Assembly (NCBI GenBank): GCA_021234155.1
Contig: JAJEKV010000013.1
Location: 16,347,877 to 16,411,876, forward strand
DNA length: 64,000 bases
From: Isoetes taiwanensis
Taxonomy: Eukaryota; Streptophyta; Lycopodiopsida; Isoetales; Isoetaceae
Direction of reading: 5' to 3'
The position numbers and the translations under genes are program-made. Shown here one piece after another: positions 44,451 through 55,940 of this stretch; position 1 is the first letter of the stretch; every line of letters begins with the position of its first letter. The notes under the pieces are model-generated. The model saw only the letters and a list, made by a program, of their open reading frames with translations. It ran no database searches and was not told the origin of the DNA.

Positions 44451-45258
44451 CTATCTTGTTTTCTGCAGATTGATTAACCCTTTTTTAATCAATAATTCAA
44501 CTGTTTTTGAATTTACATGGCACATTCTTTCATGCCAAGTTTTAATGGTAGTGCTTCCAATGTGATTGATACTTGGAAAGTGATCTTTGTGCAGTCCAAA
44601 CAAATTTTCAACCCTTTCTCCAATAAACTTAATTTTTTCATTGAAGAACACTTTACATACTAGCTTTTCAAATACAACTTTATAACCGAGGTCTACAAGT
44701 TGACAAACTGGTATCAAATTTCTGACTAGTCCAGGTACACAAAGTACATCTTCTAGTTGTACACTTTTTCCTTCTAAATCATAACGCTCTAGCATTCCAA
44801 TATCTTTTATTTCTTGAAGGTCTCCATTTCCTAGCCACACATGTCCTCCCTTTCTGCCCTGACATTTTTTTAGCAACTTTGATGATGCAGTCACGGTCCT
44901 TTCAGCTCCCGAATCTAGTATCATAAGATTATGGTCACTGTTAGCTTGTCCTAGAGCATGTATTTCAGAATTACTTACCTCAGTGTCTTCATTAAGCTCA
45001 TCCTCATCAGCTCGGTTGTCTTGTGTAAGGTTGACAACTGGATTTCCCCTGCCAGTGCCATTGTTTCTATTTCCAAGGTCACCTCGACTGTCTGCACCCC
45101 TACCTTTGCCTCTTCCCCTAGTATTTTGTCCTTTTGGACATGAACAGTTTGCTGATATATGTCCCTTACCATCACGATTGAAGCATATGATCTCCTTTTT
45201 CAAATTAGGGCAGTCGGCTTTAAGATGCCCATAGCTGTCACAAATGTAACAGGGCCCT
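44451..45258 (-). pseudogene. Zinc knuckles, protease and pre-integrase domain (element D)
   Basis: The zinc knuckle CYICDSYGHLKADC is at 45200-45250, and a second, degenerate one is CFNRDGKGHISANC. The protease active site is LMILDSGAERTVTAS, followed by VLCVPGLVRNLIPVCQLVD and the pre-integrase block TIKTWHERMCHVN. Element C inserted just upstream of the first knuckle, at 45258. Confidence 0.88.
45254..45258. repeat. Target-site duplication of element C, left copy (GCCCT)
   Basis: Identical to 57904-57908 on the other side of C. Confidence 0.92.
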
Positions 45259-46787
45259 TGTGACGTTCCAGGTATCTATACGGTATACATATGCATACCA
45301 TGACACGTCACCAGGACTCAACGGGCTTAATGGTCCAAGTGAGGGTTACCCATAATGGTTTTTATTAGCTATGTTAATAAAGCCAAAGGGATAATTATGA
45401 ATTATAATGGCTTCATTAACCTAATTAAGTCAGTATGGTCTAGTTAGCTAATTATCATCAATAAGGGGGTGCCACCTGGCCCAAATCGATTGGCCAGAAG
45501 GGACTTACCATTTTGGGCCTAGGAATAGGGGTCCTACCCCATTTTCTCTCCCAAATTCGAATTGGGATTGAGGAGGAGCAGCAGCCAGCAGCCTAAGCTT
45601 GTTTTGCCAACACTTACCTACCAGTCTCGAGAGATGGATGCCTACCGTGACCATGGTTCCAGCCAGGACACTGGTTAGTCAGTAGATAGGTTTCTTTCCT
45701 GCTGACAAGTCTTTGAGTAGATGGAATGGTCAAATTCTCTTTATGAATTGTTCTGAATACATGGATGGTAATTACATTAGTTCTTTCTGCTTCTTCCGTG
45801 TATTGGGAATTAAGGGAAGGGTAGTGGCCTAAAAGCTTCCTAGGATTAGAGATGTCTCTAGTTAGATCCCTTAATACCCAATATTGCGACCTGTGCACAA
45901 GAGCCAACCTGGCCGGGGATGCTATGATGTGGTTCAGCACCAGACAATGAGTATGAGGGTGAAACGGGGGTGGGGTCCTGCCTAGCGCGGCTACGTGATG
46001 CTAGGCCTATAGTTGGTCACTGTGTGTGGGCCGGGTATGGGTCTGACACTCCCTGGGCCAGAGGGTGGGAGCCTATATGACCGCCCTGGGCTCGAACGGG
46101 TTGGTGAGCTGACCTTTAGATTTAGGGGAGTAAGTCGGGTACGGATGCGGGGGTCACTGATGCGCTCTAGCACACCCAGGGATCCGTCATACTCGGGGAG
46201 AAGACGCCTCTCTGACCTGCCTCATCGGAGTGGGGAGATGTAACCCGGAGTAGTCCCGAAGGGTGATTCCTTGGGATTGCGTCTCCGGAGGGCTACAAGC
46301 ACGTCATAGCATGATTCAGCCTATCTGCAAAGTGTGCACAAGAGGGGCGGATGGAGTGGACAGCCCTAGCCATTGTCTTATGCCAGCCAACGCCATGTTA
46401 TACTTTCGTCTGTTGATATCTTGAGACCCTGGCCGTCAGTTGATCCCTTGGAGTCTGAGCCTGGGGTAGTGCCCTGTTATTGTGTTATTTCATGTTGTTA
46501 TGAATGGATTGTCTTTTCCATGATGATGATGGATGGGCCACCCTTCGTGGTGGTGTATTATTTTGCATTATGATTGTATGCTAACGTATATGTATGCTTC
46601 CACTGTATAGGATTTCCCACAGAGGACGTGGGACGAATGACACCTCCGTGTTCCTCGTCCGGATACTTGGCCATCCCAAGTAGTCCGAGTATGGCGGAGG
46701 GCCTTGCCATGGTGATTTAGTCGCCATGGGAGGGGAAGTCCCGTGTCTATATGATGGGAGCATCGTATGGATTCTGGGAGCATCACA
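45259..46787 (+). repeat. 5' LTR of element C
   Basis: TGTGACGTTCCAGGTATC at the start, GGGAGCATCACA at the end. Nearly identical to 56367-57903, with a few substitutions and short indels (for example near 45435 and 46160). Confidence 0.94.
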
Positions 46788-46788
46788 G

Positions 46789-46800
46789 TGGTATCAGAGC
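46789..46800 (+). promoter_or_regulatory. Primer binding site of element C
   Basis: TGGTATCAGAGC, one base after the LTR. Confidence 0.93.
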
Positions 46801-47133
46801 ATGATTTTGGTGGACCAAAATTGTTGCACTGGCCATAGCCTAACTCGTTAGTTGACGGTGAAATTTCCCTAGGATAGAACGTCCCCACCCTGTAATTAAC
46901 ATTTTAGTTGGCCTAGTTATGGGGAGGATGACCTAGTTGTGGAGGGATATGTTCCATAGTAGGGTGGTTAAGGTCAGGAAGTGGAGCCAGAAGTGCAAGT
47001 TTATAGTCGCCATAACTTTCTCCACATAGATCGGATCGACGAGATTCTTGCTCCAATGAGTCGGGCATACTCCAAATACCCTAGGGGGGTCGTCAACCGG
47101 CATCAAAAGGTCGAGCAAGGGGCCAAACCCAAC

Positions 47134-47202
47134 AGCGGCGCTGCTCGGGTTTGGTCGCTCCAGAATTGCGAGATAAACGCGTATAACCGGAGCAGTGCCG
47201 CT
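47134..47202 (+). repeat. Hairpin upstream of ORF1 (element C)
   Basis: AGCGGCGCTGCTCGGGTT (47134-47151) pairs with AACCGGAGCAGTGCCGCT (47185-47202), with two mismatched pairs. It ends four bases before the TATA box. It is comparable in place, not in sequence, to the hairpins of A and B. Confidence 0.75.
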
Positions 47203-47205
47203 CCG

Positions 47206-47213
47206 TATAAAAA
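47206..47213 (+). promoter_or_regulatory. TATA box upstream of ORF1 (element C)
   Basis: TATAAAAA directly after the hairpin and 242 bases before the ORF1 ATG. An (AT)n run follows at about 47231-47266 and lengthens the leader. Internal promoter function is inferred. Confidence 0.5.
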
Positions 47214-47228
47214 CGCGTATTTTCTGCC

Positions 47229-47269
<41 letters not shown>

Positions 47270-47454
47270 TTTTAAATTTCAAATTTAAAAGTTAACAGCC
47301 GTTTTGACTTTGTGTGCACCTTCCTCCTGCTTACTCCACCGTCCGCCATAGGCGCCGTACCCCCAAGCTTGCAACCTTCCCTTTTCTTGCGCCCGCGCCC
47401 TCTTCCAGCCCGAGCGCTTCACCTTTTGCCTCCATACCCGCCAGCGCCTCCACC

Positions 47455-48735
47455 ATGGCCAACACCAAGAGTACTTTGGACCCTGCCAGCCTCACTATAC
47501 CCCAGATCTATGCACTGCTCGGGCAGCACTTGGCCACCGATAGTGACATAGTCGAGATCCTTCTTGATGAGTTGGTACAGCGCTTTAGTAATGATGTTAG
47601 AATACCTTACCCCATATTCCATCACTCTGAACATTTCTTGATTAAGCTTAACCTCCATCAGCAGCCGTATACCATGGTAGAGCAACCTGACCAGGTGATG
47701 ATGCTGGTTAAGTTCTACCCCCCTGAGTGCGAAGAACATTCGCAAGAGGAGGGCATTCGAAGAGAGACAGCCCGTATCCAGACTTTGGCCCGAGAAGACG
47801 ACCTTCGGGAGATAGAGCGGGCAGACACCGAGGCCCGAGGTCATGAGTACAGATACCTGGGGGATGGGAGGGCCATTATCAACTGCGAGCCTTTCGAACT
47901 TCCCCCATACCAGTGGCATGAGGCTTCCCAGCACTTTACCTGGACTAAGATCCCAGATATCAGTCTTGACTACCTGACAACGGTCCAGATTGATATGAAC
48001 CTCCGGCCCGACCGCTACCATTGCGAGCTAATCCGAAGGGTCGCGGCTCGGCGGTTTGCTCAGGTGGAAGCCGACATGGCACGAGCCCGTGAGGCTTGGG
48101 AACAGGCAGAAAAGGCTCAACAGGAGCAATAGCAAAAGGAGCAACAAGAAAAAGCCTAGCAAGAGCAACAACAGCAGCAGGCCAACACAGAGCAAGAGAC
48201 CCAGCGTAAGCTTGATCAGGCGGACAAGCCGCCCAGCAAAAGACGGAAGAAATTCACAGCCCACAAGTCCGGCAGCCAATACAAAGAGAAACTAAAGGTT
48301 GTCGGAAGCATAGGCAAGCACACCAGCTCCAGTCGGCGGTAGGAATGGGTGGAAGCTGCACGACCCCATCCCATTACCGCAGGCAAGACGGCGCCGAAGA
48401 AGCCTGGTCCCACTCCAAAAGCTGCCACTTCAAGGAAGCCTCACCGCTTCAGACCGGGCACCGTGGCCTTACGAGAGATCCATAAGTACCAGAAGACCAC
48501 GGAGCTGTTAATAAGGAAGCTGCCCTTCCAGAGGTTGGTGAGGGAGGTAGCCCAGGAGTTCAAGACTGACCTCCGCTTCCAGACCTTTGCAATTTTGGCA
48601 CTTCAGGAGGCTGTTGAAGCCTACCTGATCGCTCTCTTCAGTGACGCAAATCTTTGCGCTATCCACGCAAAGAGAGTCACAATAATGACCAAGGATTTAG
48701 CCCTTGCCCGGAGAATCTGGGGATATCATCTGTAG
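47455..48735 (+). pseudogene. ORF1, histone H3 fusion protein (element C)
   Basis: A single frame of 426 codons interrupted by three TAG stops at 48130, 48157 and 48340, each where a Gln codon would fit. The start MANTKSTLD (context CACCATGG) resembles the H3 start MARTKQTAR at five of the first seven positions. Conserved blocks follow: IYALLGQHL, LLDELVQRFSND and EYRYLGDG. Then comes an Ala/Glu/Gln-rich coiled coil and a Lys-rich linker ([26 protein letters not shown]). From about codon 330 it is a near-complete H3 core: [86 protein letters not shown]. The end WGYHL replaces the usual RGERA. By eye about four-fifths of the core matches canonical H3. Confidence 0.95.
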
Positions 48736-48877
48736 CTGCCTTCGGGCATTGTTATTGTAAAAAAATTTTGTACATCTTAATAGAAATCCTAGTTTTGTCT
48801 ACTGTGTCTCTGTTACAGCATAACTATCTATGATTAAATAAACAGATTTTAATATTCCTTAAAAAAAAAAAAAGTCA

Positions 48878-48893
48878 ATGCTGACGTCAGCAT
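48878..48893 (+). promoter_or_regulatory. 16-bp palindrome with TGACGTCA, upstream of ORF2 (element C)
   Basis: ATGCTGACGTCAGCAT is a perfect palindrome. Its centre is a bZIP-type site that includes ACGTCA, the hexamer known from plant histone H3/H4 promoters. Downstream lie TTTAGGGTTT (48921-48930, telo-box) and a pyrimidine tract ending in CAG at 48977-48979, just before the ORF2 ATG. Confidence 0.55.
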
Positions 48894-48984
48894 AAAGGTA
48901 CAAAGGGTACTTAAAAAGATTTTAGGGTTTCATTTTCACTCCCTAGTTTTTGTTTATCCTCCTCCCTTCTTCCTTCCAGCCCCA

Positions 48985-50370
48985 ATGGCCGCCACCAGCA
49001 TGCTTGAATGGTATCAGGATGGAGAACATTGGGACCCTCAAGTCCCCTTTGGTCTCCTACACCCTTTCTTGCTCCAGCGCATCGACCTCATCTCCAACAT
49101 GCAGAGCCACCCTGATTATGCCGGGTTTTTGGAGTTCTATACCGAGGAGATGCTTCCTCTTTGCATCCCTCTAGGAGAACCCCCACAGCTATACATTGAG
49201 CGAGCTGTGGTGAAGGACATGCTTGGAGGGGGCAAGAGTAGCTACGAGGTGCTCAGGGGCAAACTCCAGTGGGCCCGGCACCCACCCGTCGTCATGCATG
49301 AGGGGCAGGAGCTCCTCGAGGTGTCTTTTGCCCTGGCCATCCTCATAGACCAGTATGTAGAGGATGAGACCTTACCAGCTGAGAAGGGCAAGGTCCTTGA
49401 GTCGTCAGATGAGGAAGAGGATGAGCATATTGGAATGGACAATTTCGTCCGCTGGAAACAACTAGCCGAAGAAATGCCGCCACGCCGGGAGCGGGGAGGA
49501 CGTTTAACTGGATTAGATGTCATTCCAGTTATATATCACCAGGGCCAGGAGTTCCTCCTCCTGGATGATATTATATGAACATACCATGTAGTGGCCGGGC
49601 TCAAGGGACGGGAGAAAGCACAAGTTCTCTATGAGCTGGCTGAATATTGCATGGATGATTTTATTGATTTCTCATCCGTGGATCTCCATCCTGAGGTACA
49701 ACAGCTGCTTCAGTTCCACTAGCAAACCAATGAGCCGGCTGAGACACTTCTCAGGCTTAGGGATCTTGTACTTCAAGATCCTCCATCCCAGCCTCCTCCG
49801 GAAGCCTTCACGGCCATGGGACCTCACGTCCCAAGTATCAAAATGGTCGAGATTCCCTCTTATTCAGACGAGGAAGGGGAAGACCTTTATCATAACCCTG
49901 CCCATAGCAGGGAGGAGAAGGAGGAGCTTAAGGAGGAAGAGGTTCCTATGGACCTAGAGAAGGAAGTAGCCACTTCGGTTACTCCCCAGGGGAAAGCATC
50001 GGAAAACCATCTTACCCGCTTTTTCCTATCAACCTTTAGGCATGGACAGGTTCCTTTTGTGGCCCGCGACCTGGCCCCAGAAGCAAAGGCATCATGGTGG
50101 AGCCTCCGTGCTTTGTCCACCCTGGCGGGACATAAGAAGTTGTCATACCACGTCTTCACTTATGTGTTGGTACGTCGGGACTTCCCCTTGACCGCCTTGG
50201 GCCAGGATATAGCACCCTGGATGAGCATGAAGCTCTTCACGGCGGCCCCACTAGCTACCGCCTATCCGCCAGAGATTGCTTCTCTTGCGGCCATTACGGT
50301 GGATCCCGGGGTCACTTTTGTTACGTCAGCGGCCGCCACCACCACCTCCTACACCGATGGACCAGGATGA
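48985..50370 (+). pseudogene. ORF2, C-terminus H2A-like (element C)
   Basis: One frame of 462 codons, the same length as intact ORF2 in B, with two stops: TGA at 49576 (Trp in B) and TAG at 49720 (Gln-type codon). Starts MAATSMLEWYQDGEHWDPQV; later blocks are QVLYELAEYC and YHQGQEFLLLDDI. The C-terminal part aligns with H2A: HLTRFFLSTF, LAPEAKASWWSLRALSTLAG (H2A [22 protein letters not shown]), YVLVRRDFPLTALGQDIAPW ([20 protein letters not shown]) and KLFTAAPLATAYPPEI (KVTIAAGGVMPNI-like docking segment). The assignment is by pattern, not by strong identity. Confidence 0.65.
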
Positions 50371-50543
50371 GGGGCCTAGCTCCTAGCTACTTATATCATG
50401 CATTGTAGAGTATAGCCTTTGGCTACTCAAAATATGTAACCTTGCATTGATCTTTCATGCACTTTTTGAATACAAGCAAATTGTCTTTTTCCTACAATAC
50501 CCGTCTTTCTCTTCTAGAGTTTGAAGTATAAGGAATAATTCAT

Positions 50544-51011
50544 TTGTTGTATATCCATTCTTGCCTTCTTACAGAAGATGAAGAAGAAGAAGGGTGGAAG
50601 AGGACGAGCCGCCGCCAGAACAAGACTATGAAGAAGAGGATAGAGAATACGAAGATGACGACGAAGGTTATGAAGAGGAGGAACAAGAGGATGAAGGAGA
50701 GCCGTACGACCCCATCAAGGGTTTTGAGATCGTTAACATCCTTCGTGAGCACGCTTTCGAGCATTTGCAACAGACGCTCCGTCGCACGTGGAATTATTGG
50801 AATATGACTAAGCATGAAGCTTTTGCTGATGCGAACGATCACCTCTGGCAGATATTTTATGCACTTCGAGACCTCTTTAATTTGTTAATCATCAGCCCTA
50901 CTTTGGACTATCAGTATGTTATAATTCAGGCTTGGGCTAGGTACAAAAGTGGTCCGAGCAGTGAGGGAGAGTATTCGATACTCTATCTTATACCCCTTCA
51001 CGCAGCCCTAA
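50544..51011 (+). pseudogene. ORF3, H2B-like histone-fold candidate (element C)
   Basis: After a possible 3' splice site (CTTCTTACAG at 50565-50574) an acidic Asp/Glu-rich N-terminus leads to the block shared with B: DPIKGFEIVNILREHAFEHL, QQTLRRTWNYWNMTKHEAF, ADANDHLWQIFYALRDLFNL and ISPTLDYQYVIIQAWARYK. One extra base near 50947 then shifts the frame. Past it the sequence matches B (VVRAVRESIRYSILYP-like) to a TAA at 51009-51011. The alpha-C-like AVRES..Y pattern and the gapless alignment to H2B alpha-2 to alpha-C are the grounds for calling it H2B-like. A frameshift near 50590 also separates the first codons. Confidence 0.5.
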
Positions 51012-51190
51012 GCTTGTTGTTTAAGGACCTTTCTTGTCTACATGTAACCTTGTTTTTTTTTCGTTTGCATAGCCAAAAGTTTTTTTTTGTAACCATGGGT
51101 TTCATCTTAATGACAAACGTGTTTCCTTCTATACTCTTAATGTTATAACAAATGGAATGAGTATGCTTATCTTTGATTTGTTCTATCTAG

Positions 51191-52313
51191 GCGGTCACCG
51201 CCCTCCCTGATTATGGGGGGCTTACACCCGTTCAACCCGAACCCGACTTACCCCGGAACAAGAGCTCACCATTATGAAACGCGTACCTTCGAGCTCCAAG
51301 CATAATGTATTTGCAGTAATCCGCCACGAGGAATATGGACCGAGATTCTGCTCCATCGAACCCGGGCGTTCCGCGACCGCACTGCTGCGCCACGACAAAA
51401 GTCGATCTAAGAGGACCGCGCCTAGCTCGTCCTCGATGCTCGATCGAGTCGCCGACTCTTCTGATTCCTCTGAGGATGAGGCCGACCATGCCAAGACCAG
51501 CAAAAAGGATTACCAGAAAACGGTGGATTCTGCCATCACTAGCATATGGAAGAATCGGAAGCTCGCGCAATTTTCGGGGAAAACCAGGAATGGGGTGGAT
51601 GCCGAATCATGGTTGGATGAAATGCAGGAGTTTGGGAAGTCATATGGGATGACTGACAAGGATATCAGCAAGGTTGCCACTACCAATCTTACAGGGTCGG
51701 CACGAATCTGGTGGAAAGGATATGCACGCTCTCATGGGCTTACGATGGGAAGGTGCCGCTACAAAGTTTTTGCCAAAGCCTTCAAATCACACTATGTACC
51801 AAAGGCTCATCGTTGCCAACAGATCCAAACTTTTTATCGCCTAGAACAGAAAAACATGACTGTCCAGGCTTATACGGATGAGTTTATGCACTTACGCTTA
51901 TACGTCCCAGGGATTAATGAGCGTAGGGCCGTTGAAGGCTATATAGAGGGCTTATCCCCTACCATAAGGAAGATGGTTCAAGCTATAGGCTAAAGCACTT
52001 AGCCTAGAAGAAGACACCCCGAAGTACCAGCCACCTCGACCCTCTTCGTTCACTCCGAACAAGGGGTATACACCATACAGAGGGCGCTCGCCTAGTCCAG
52101 GGCCTCCCACCTCTGCGGGATACCAAAAGACTGATAAGAAGGTTTCCTTCACCGTGCTAGAGAAGCCCACCAACACTGCAGGAGCTTTTAGGGATATCCT
52201 TCAAGCTATCCCTAAGGAGATCCGAGAACAGTTGCGTAAGGAGCGGGCTTGTTATCGGTGCTTCCGCCCGGGGCACCGCATGCAAGAATGCCCCTACATC
52301 ACACAGACAGTGT
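51191..52313 (+). pseudogene. Gag (element C)
   Basis: Frame 51274-51993 plus a continuation in another frame. LTPEQELTIMKR near the start matches B. Then come an Arg/Ser-rich segment and the core (WLDEMQEFGKSYGMT, ARIWWKGYARSHGLTM, FKSHYVPKAHRC, RLYVPGINERRAVEGYIEGL). A TAA-type break at 51993 is followed by KGYTPYRGRSPSPGPP and the knuckle CYRCFRPGHRMQEC at about 52253-52295. The segment begins right after TTCTATCTAG, a possible 3' splice site. Confidence 0.85.
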
Positions 52314-52330
52314 AGGCTGCTCTAGCAGAT

Positions 52331-52801
52331 ATGGATTGGGAAGATCTGGAGACTGCCACTGAGGAGGACGCGCCTGACTATATCACAGGTGAGTCTCACA
52401 TTTATGCTGCCATTGAAACCGGTCAAGCAAACCACCAGCCCTCTGTCATTTTTACGGTTGGTCAAGTAGATTGTAAACCTTTTGTTATTCTTATGGATAC
52501 GGGTAGTACTCATAACTTTGCATCACCTAGAATGGTGAAAGCCTTACAGCTCACCCCTTTGAGGTCTAAGCCACGACCAGTTACGCTTGCAAGTGGAGCT
52601 ATACGCCACATCCGTGGTCGCCGTATCAATTTGAACATTCAATTGCCAGGAGCACCTGTTGCTCTAGGAGCAGAAATAATGGATATTGGCGTTATGATCT
52701 CATTGTGGGAATGGAATTCTTGGCCGCTGCCAAAGCCAACATTGATTGTGAGAAACGGGAGGTTACCTTCAATGCGACCAATGGAGCCCGAGTTACTATA
52801 G
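52331..52801 (+). pseudogene. Aspartic protease (element C)
   Basis: DMDWEDLETATEED, then FVILMDTGSTHNFASPRMVK with an intact DTG active site, and LASGAIRHIRGRRINL. A frameshift at about 52690 scrambles the conserved GKYDLIVGMEFL block. A 17-base duplication (GGTAAGCCGGTTAACAG-type) occurs at 52803-52835. Confidence 0.85.
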
Positions 52802-52918
52802 CAGGTAAGCCGGTTAACAGGTAAGCCGGTTAACCCTATTATGCAATGTATTTCCTTACGCCAATTGCATAGGGCTCTCAGGAAGTCACAAATCATGGGC
52901 ATGATCTGACTTGCTTCC

Positions 52919-53630
52919 GTGGAAGCTAAGTCCAAACAGGATGAAGTCCTTGATGCCTTGCCTCCAGCAATAGCCATGATTCTTCGAGAATACCATGACC
53001 TTTTTCCCGATGAAATCCATCGGCTACCACCTTTCAGAGGGGTAGAATGTGAAACTACCTTGGAACTAGGCACCAAGCCCACCAGTAAGGCCCCATATCG
53101 GATGAGTCTTCCTGAGTTGACTGAGCTTAAGAAACAGTTACAAGAACTCCTCAAGTTAGGCTTCATCAGGCCTAGTGTTTCACCCTTTGGAGCCCCGATA
53201 CTCTTTGTTAAGAAGAAAGATGGCACCATGAGGATGTGCATTGATTACCGGCAACTAAATAAGCATACTATTAAGAATCGATATGCTTTACCGCAGGCCG
53301 ATGATCTTATGGATCAATTGCAAGGGGCTAAGTATTTTACGAAGATTGATCTTCGCTTAGAATATCACCAAATAAGAATTAAAGAGGATGACATCCATAA
53401 GTCCACTTTCCGGACTCGATATGGCCATTACGAATTTACAGTCATGCCATTTGGCCTGACCAATGCTCCGGCCACCTTCATGCGGCTCATGAATGATGTC
53501 TTCCGCGAATACCTTGACGATTTTGTCATTATATTCTTTGATGATATCCTCATATTAGTAAGACATTGGAAGGTCATGAACGGCACCTTCGATTGGCATT
53601 ACAGAAACTGAGACGTCATCATGTATGCCA
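52919..53630 (+). pseudogene. Reverse transcriptase (element C)
   Basis: [55 protein letters not shown] (Ser-Gly to Leu-Glu change in the conserved LRSGYHQ), [20 protein letters not shown] and the active site [10 protein letters not shown] frameshift at about 53555 disrupts the end. Confidence 0.92.
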
Positions 53631-53755
53631 AATTCTCTAAGTGTCCTTTTGCCACCATCAAGGTGGATTTCCTGGGCCATATTGTATACACATAAGGAAT
53701 AGCCACCGACCCAGCTAAGATTGAGGCAGTCAAAGAATGGCCCATTCCAACCAAC

Positions 53756-54430
53756 GTGTCTGAGGTTTGCAGTTTTCTAGGCTTGGCCGGGTATTACCGT
53801 AAATTTGTCAAGGACTTTGCCAAGCTCGCTGCACCGTTAACTGATCTCACCAAGCATGAAAAGGTTAGAGATTGGATGGCACATTGGAAAGATAAGGTAC
53901 AGACCGGCTTTCAAGCCCTAAAGGATTCTTTGACAACAGCTCCTGTGCTTACAATGCCGGATCCTCAAAAGGATAAGTGGGTTGCAACAGATGCCAGTAA
54001 AATTGCTACAGGGGGCGTCTTGATGCAGGAAGACCGGGTTATCGCTTATGATTCTCGAAAGATGAACGATGCGGAACAGCGATACCCCACGCATGACCAA
54101 GAGCTACTTGCTGTTGTGCGTGCCTTGCGTATTTGGAGGCATTATTTACTAGGAAGGCGATTCCAGTTGGACACGGATCATCAAAGCCTCCAATACATTT
54201 TTACGCAACCCCATCTTAATTTGAGGCAAAGAGGGTGGATGGAATTCCTGGAGGAATATGACTTTGAGGTCATTTATAAACTGGGCAAGCATAATGTTGT
54301 TGCTGATGCCCTTTCCAGGCACCCATTCATCACTCGCACGCATTGTAATGCTATCTCCACACTCTGCAGTGAGTTTGGGAAACAGATCCAGGAGACCCTT
54401 CCTACAGATCCAGAATTCCAAGAGGTATGA
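53756..54430 (+). pseudogene. RT connection and RNase H (element C)
   Basis: [78 protein letters not shown] and [10 protein letters not shown]. Open for 224 residues. Confidence 0.9.
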
Positions 54431-54539
54431 CAAAGTGTATCTAAAGAAGCCAGAACCGATAAGGAGAGGGAAACTTTCTGCCATTATAAGAAGGACGCTC
54501 AATTCCTTTATTACAAGGACAAATAGTGTTCCCGAGACG

Positions 54540-55397
54540 TCTGGGGTTCGTAAGCTCATTCTCCATGATACACATAATAGTCCGATAGCAGGGCATGCGG
54601 GGTTTATGAAGACATATTTCAAAATCCGCTCCAGCTATTTCTGATCAGGCATGAAGAAGTATATTGCCAGGTACATTAAGCAGTGCCAGACTTGTCAGCA
54701 AACAAAGGCAGAACAGTTGTGTATTCCAGGTGAATTGCAACCCCTCGACGTACCCAATGCTAAGTGGGAAGTTATTACCATGGATTTTATCGTGGGGCTT
54801 CCGCGTACCTTAAGAGGGTTTGATGCCTTAATGGTAGTCATCGATAAACTCTCTAAAATGGCACATTTCTCGCCATGTCGTACCACAGATACTGCATTGG
54901 ATACCGCCTTGCTCTTCACCAAGAAAGTGTTTCGTCTGCATGGGATGCCCAGTACCATTATATCGGATCGGGATCCTAAGTTTGTTAGTGTGTTCTGGAA
55001 GGATTTCTTCAACACTATTCAGACTAAGCTGGCCATGAGCATATCTTATCACCCGCAGACCGATGGTCAAATGGAGTGTACCAATCGCATCATTGAAGAT
55101 ATGCTACGTAACTATGTCTGGAACAAACAGTCTCAATGGGCAGACTACATTTACTTGGTAGAGTTTGCCTACAACAGTACCAAACAGGAGTCCTCAAGGA
55201 TGTCTCCCTTCATGATTAATTATGGCTATCAATGCCTTACACCAGACACGTGGCATAATCCAGTCTCCAAGGTAACAATTGCTTGCAGACATGCAAGGCC
55301 TAGTCGAGGAGGTTCGGGCATATTTGCTAGCTGCAAGAGCTCGACAGAAAAGTCTAGCAGATCGCCACCGTACTCCTCAGGAGTTTCAAGTGGATGA
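54540..55397 (+). pseudogene. Integrase zinc domain and core (element C)
   Basis: Zinc domain HDTHNSPIAGHAGFMKTYF (about 54565-54630) with CQTCQQTK. Core: MDFIVGLPRTLRGFDALMVV, ISDRDPKFVSVFWKDFF and YHPQTDGQMECTNRIIED, so D, D and E are all present. A TGA lies near 54642, and the frame shifts near 55275. Confidence 0.9.
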
Positions 55398-55820
55398 GTT
55401 CGTTTGGCTAAAGATCAAGGTGAAGCAAGCCAAACTTAAGATTGGCAACTGTAAGAAACTTGCACCTAGATGGGCGGGACCGTTTCGAATAACCGAAAGG
55501 ATAGGACCTCAGGCCTACTGGTTGGATCTACCCGCACATCTAAAGGTCCTAAAGTCTTCCACGTAAGTCTTCTCAAGAAGCACCATCCGGACCCAGAAGA
55601 GATACTGGACACACCAACACTTCTGGAAATGACTGAGGATCAATTGGAGATTGTGCCAGAAGCTCTCCTTGATCGTGCCTATAAACAAACCCATCGAACA
55701 CAAATTTTGCAATACTTGGTCAAGTGGAAATACTTACCCACAGAGGACGCAACATGGGTTCTTAAGGCGGATTTGGATAAGACTTACCCGGACTTTATGA
55801 AGGAGTGCCAGGGCCGAACC
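55279..55820 (+). pseudogene. Integrase C-terminal and chromodomain-like tail (element C)
   Basis: GPY/F domain LAPRWAGPFRITERIGPQAY, then in another frame KVFHVSLLKKHHPDPEEILD and the chromodomain-like YLVKWKYLPTEDATWVLKAD. A frameshift near 55540 lies between them. Confidence 0.85.
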
Positions 55821-55940
55821 ATCCAAGATGCAATCATCTCCAACCCAAATGGTAAGCAGAGTGGTCTGTTAGTGCGACAGGGGTCATATGAGTGCAATCC
55901 AGCACGGATTCTTCTAGGGGTTGGGTTACATGCATCCTAG

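Noticed and set aside
47231-47266. AT dinucleotide run as a possible TATA box
   Set aside because: A simple microsatellite; the TATAAAAA at 47206 beside the hairpin is the better candidate.
47455-50370. Histone H4 among the extra ORFs
   Set aside because: No H4 motif found in any frame of the A, B or C internal regions.
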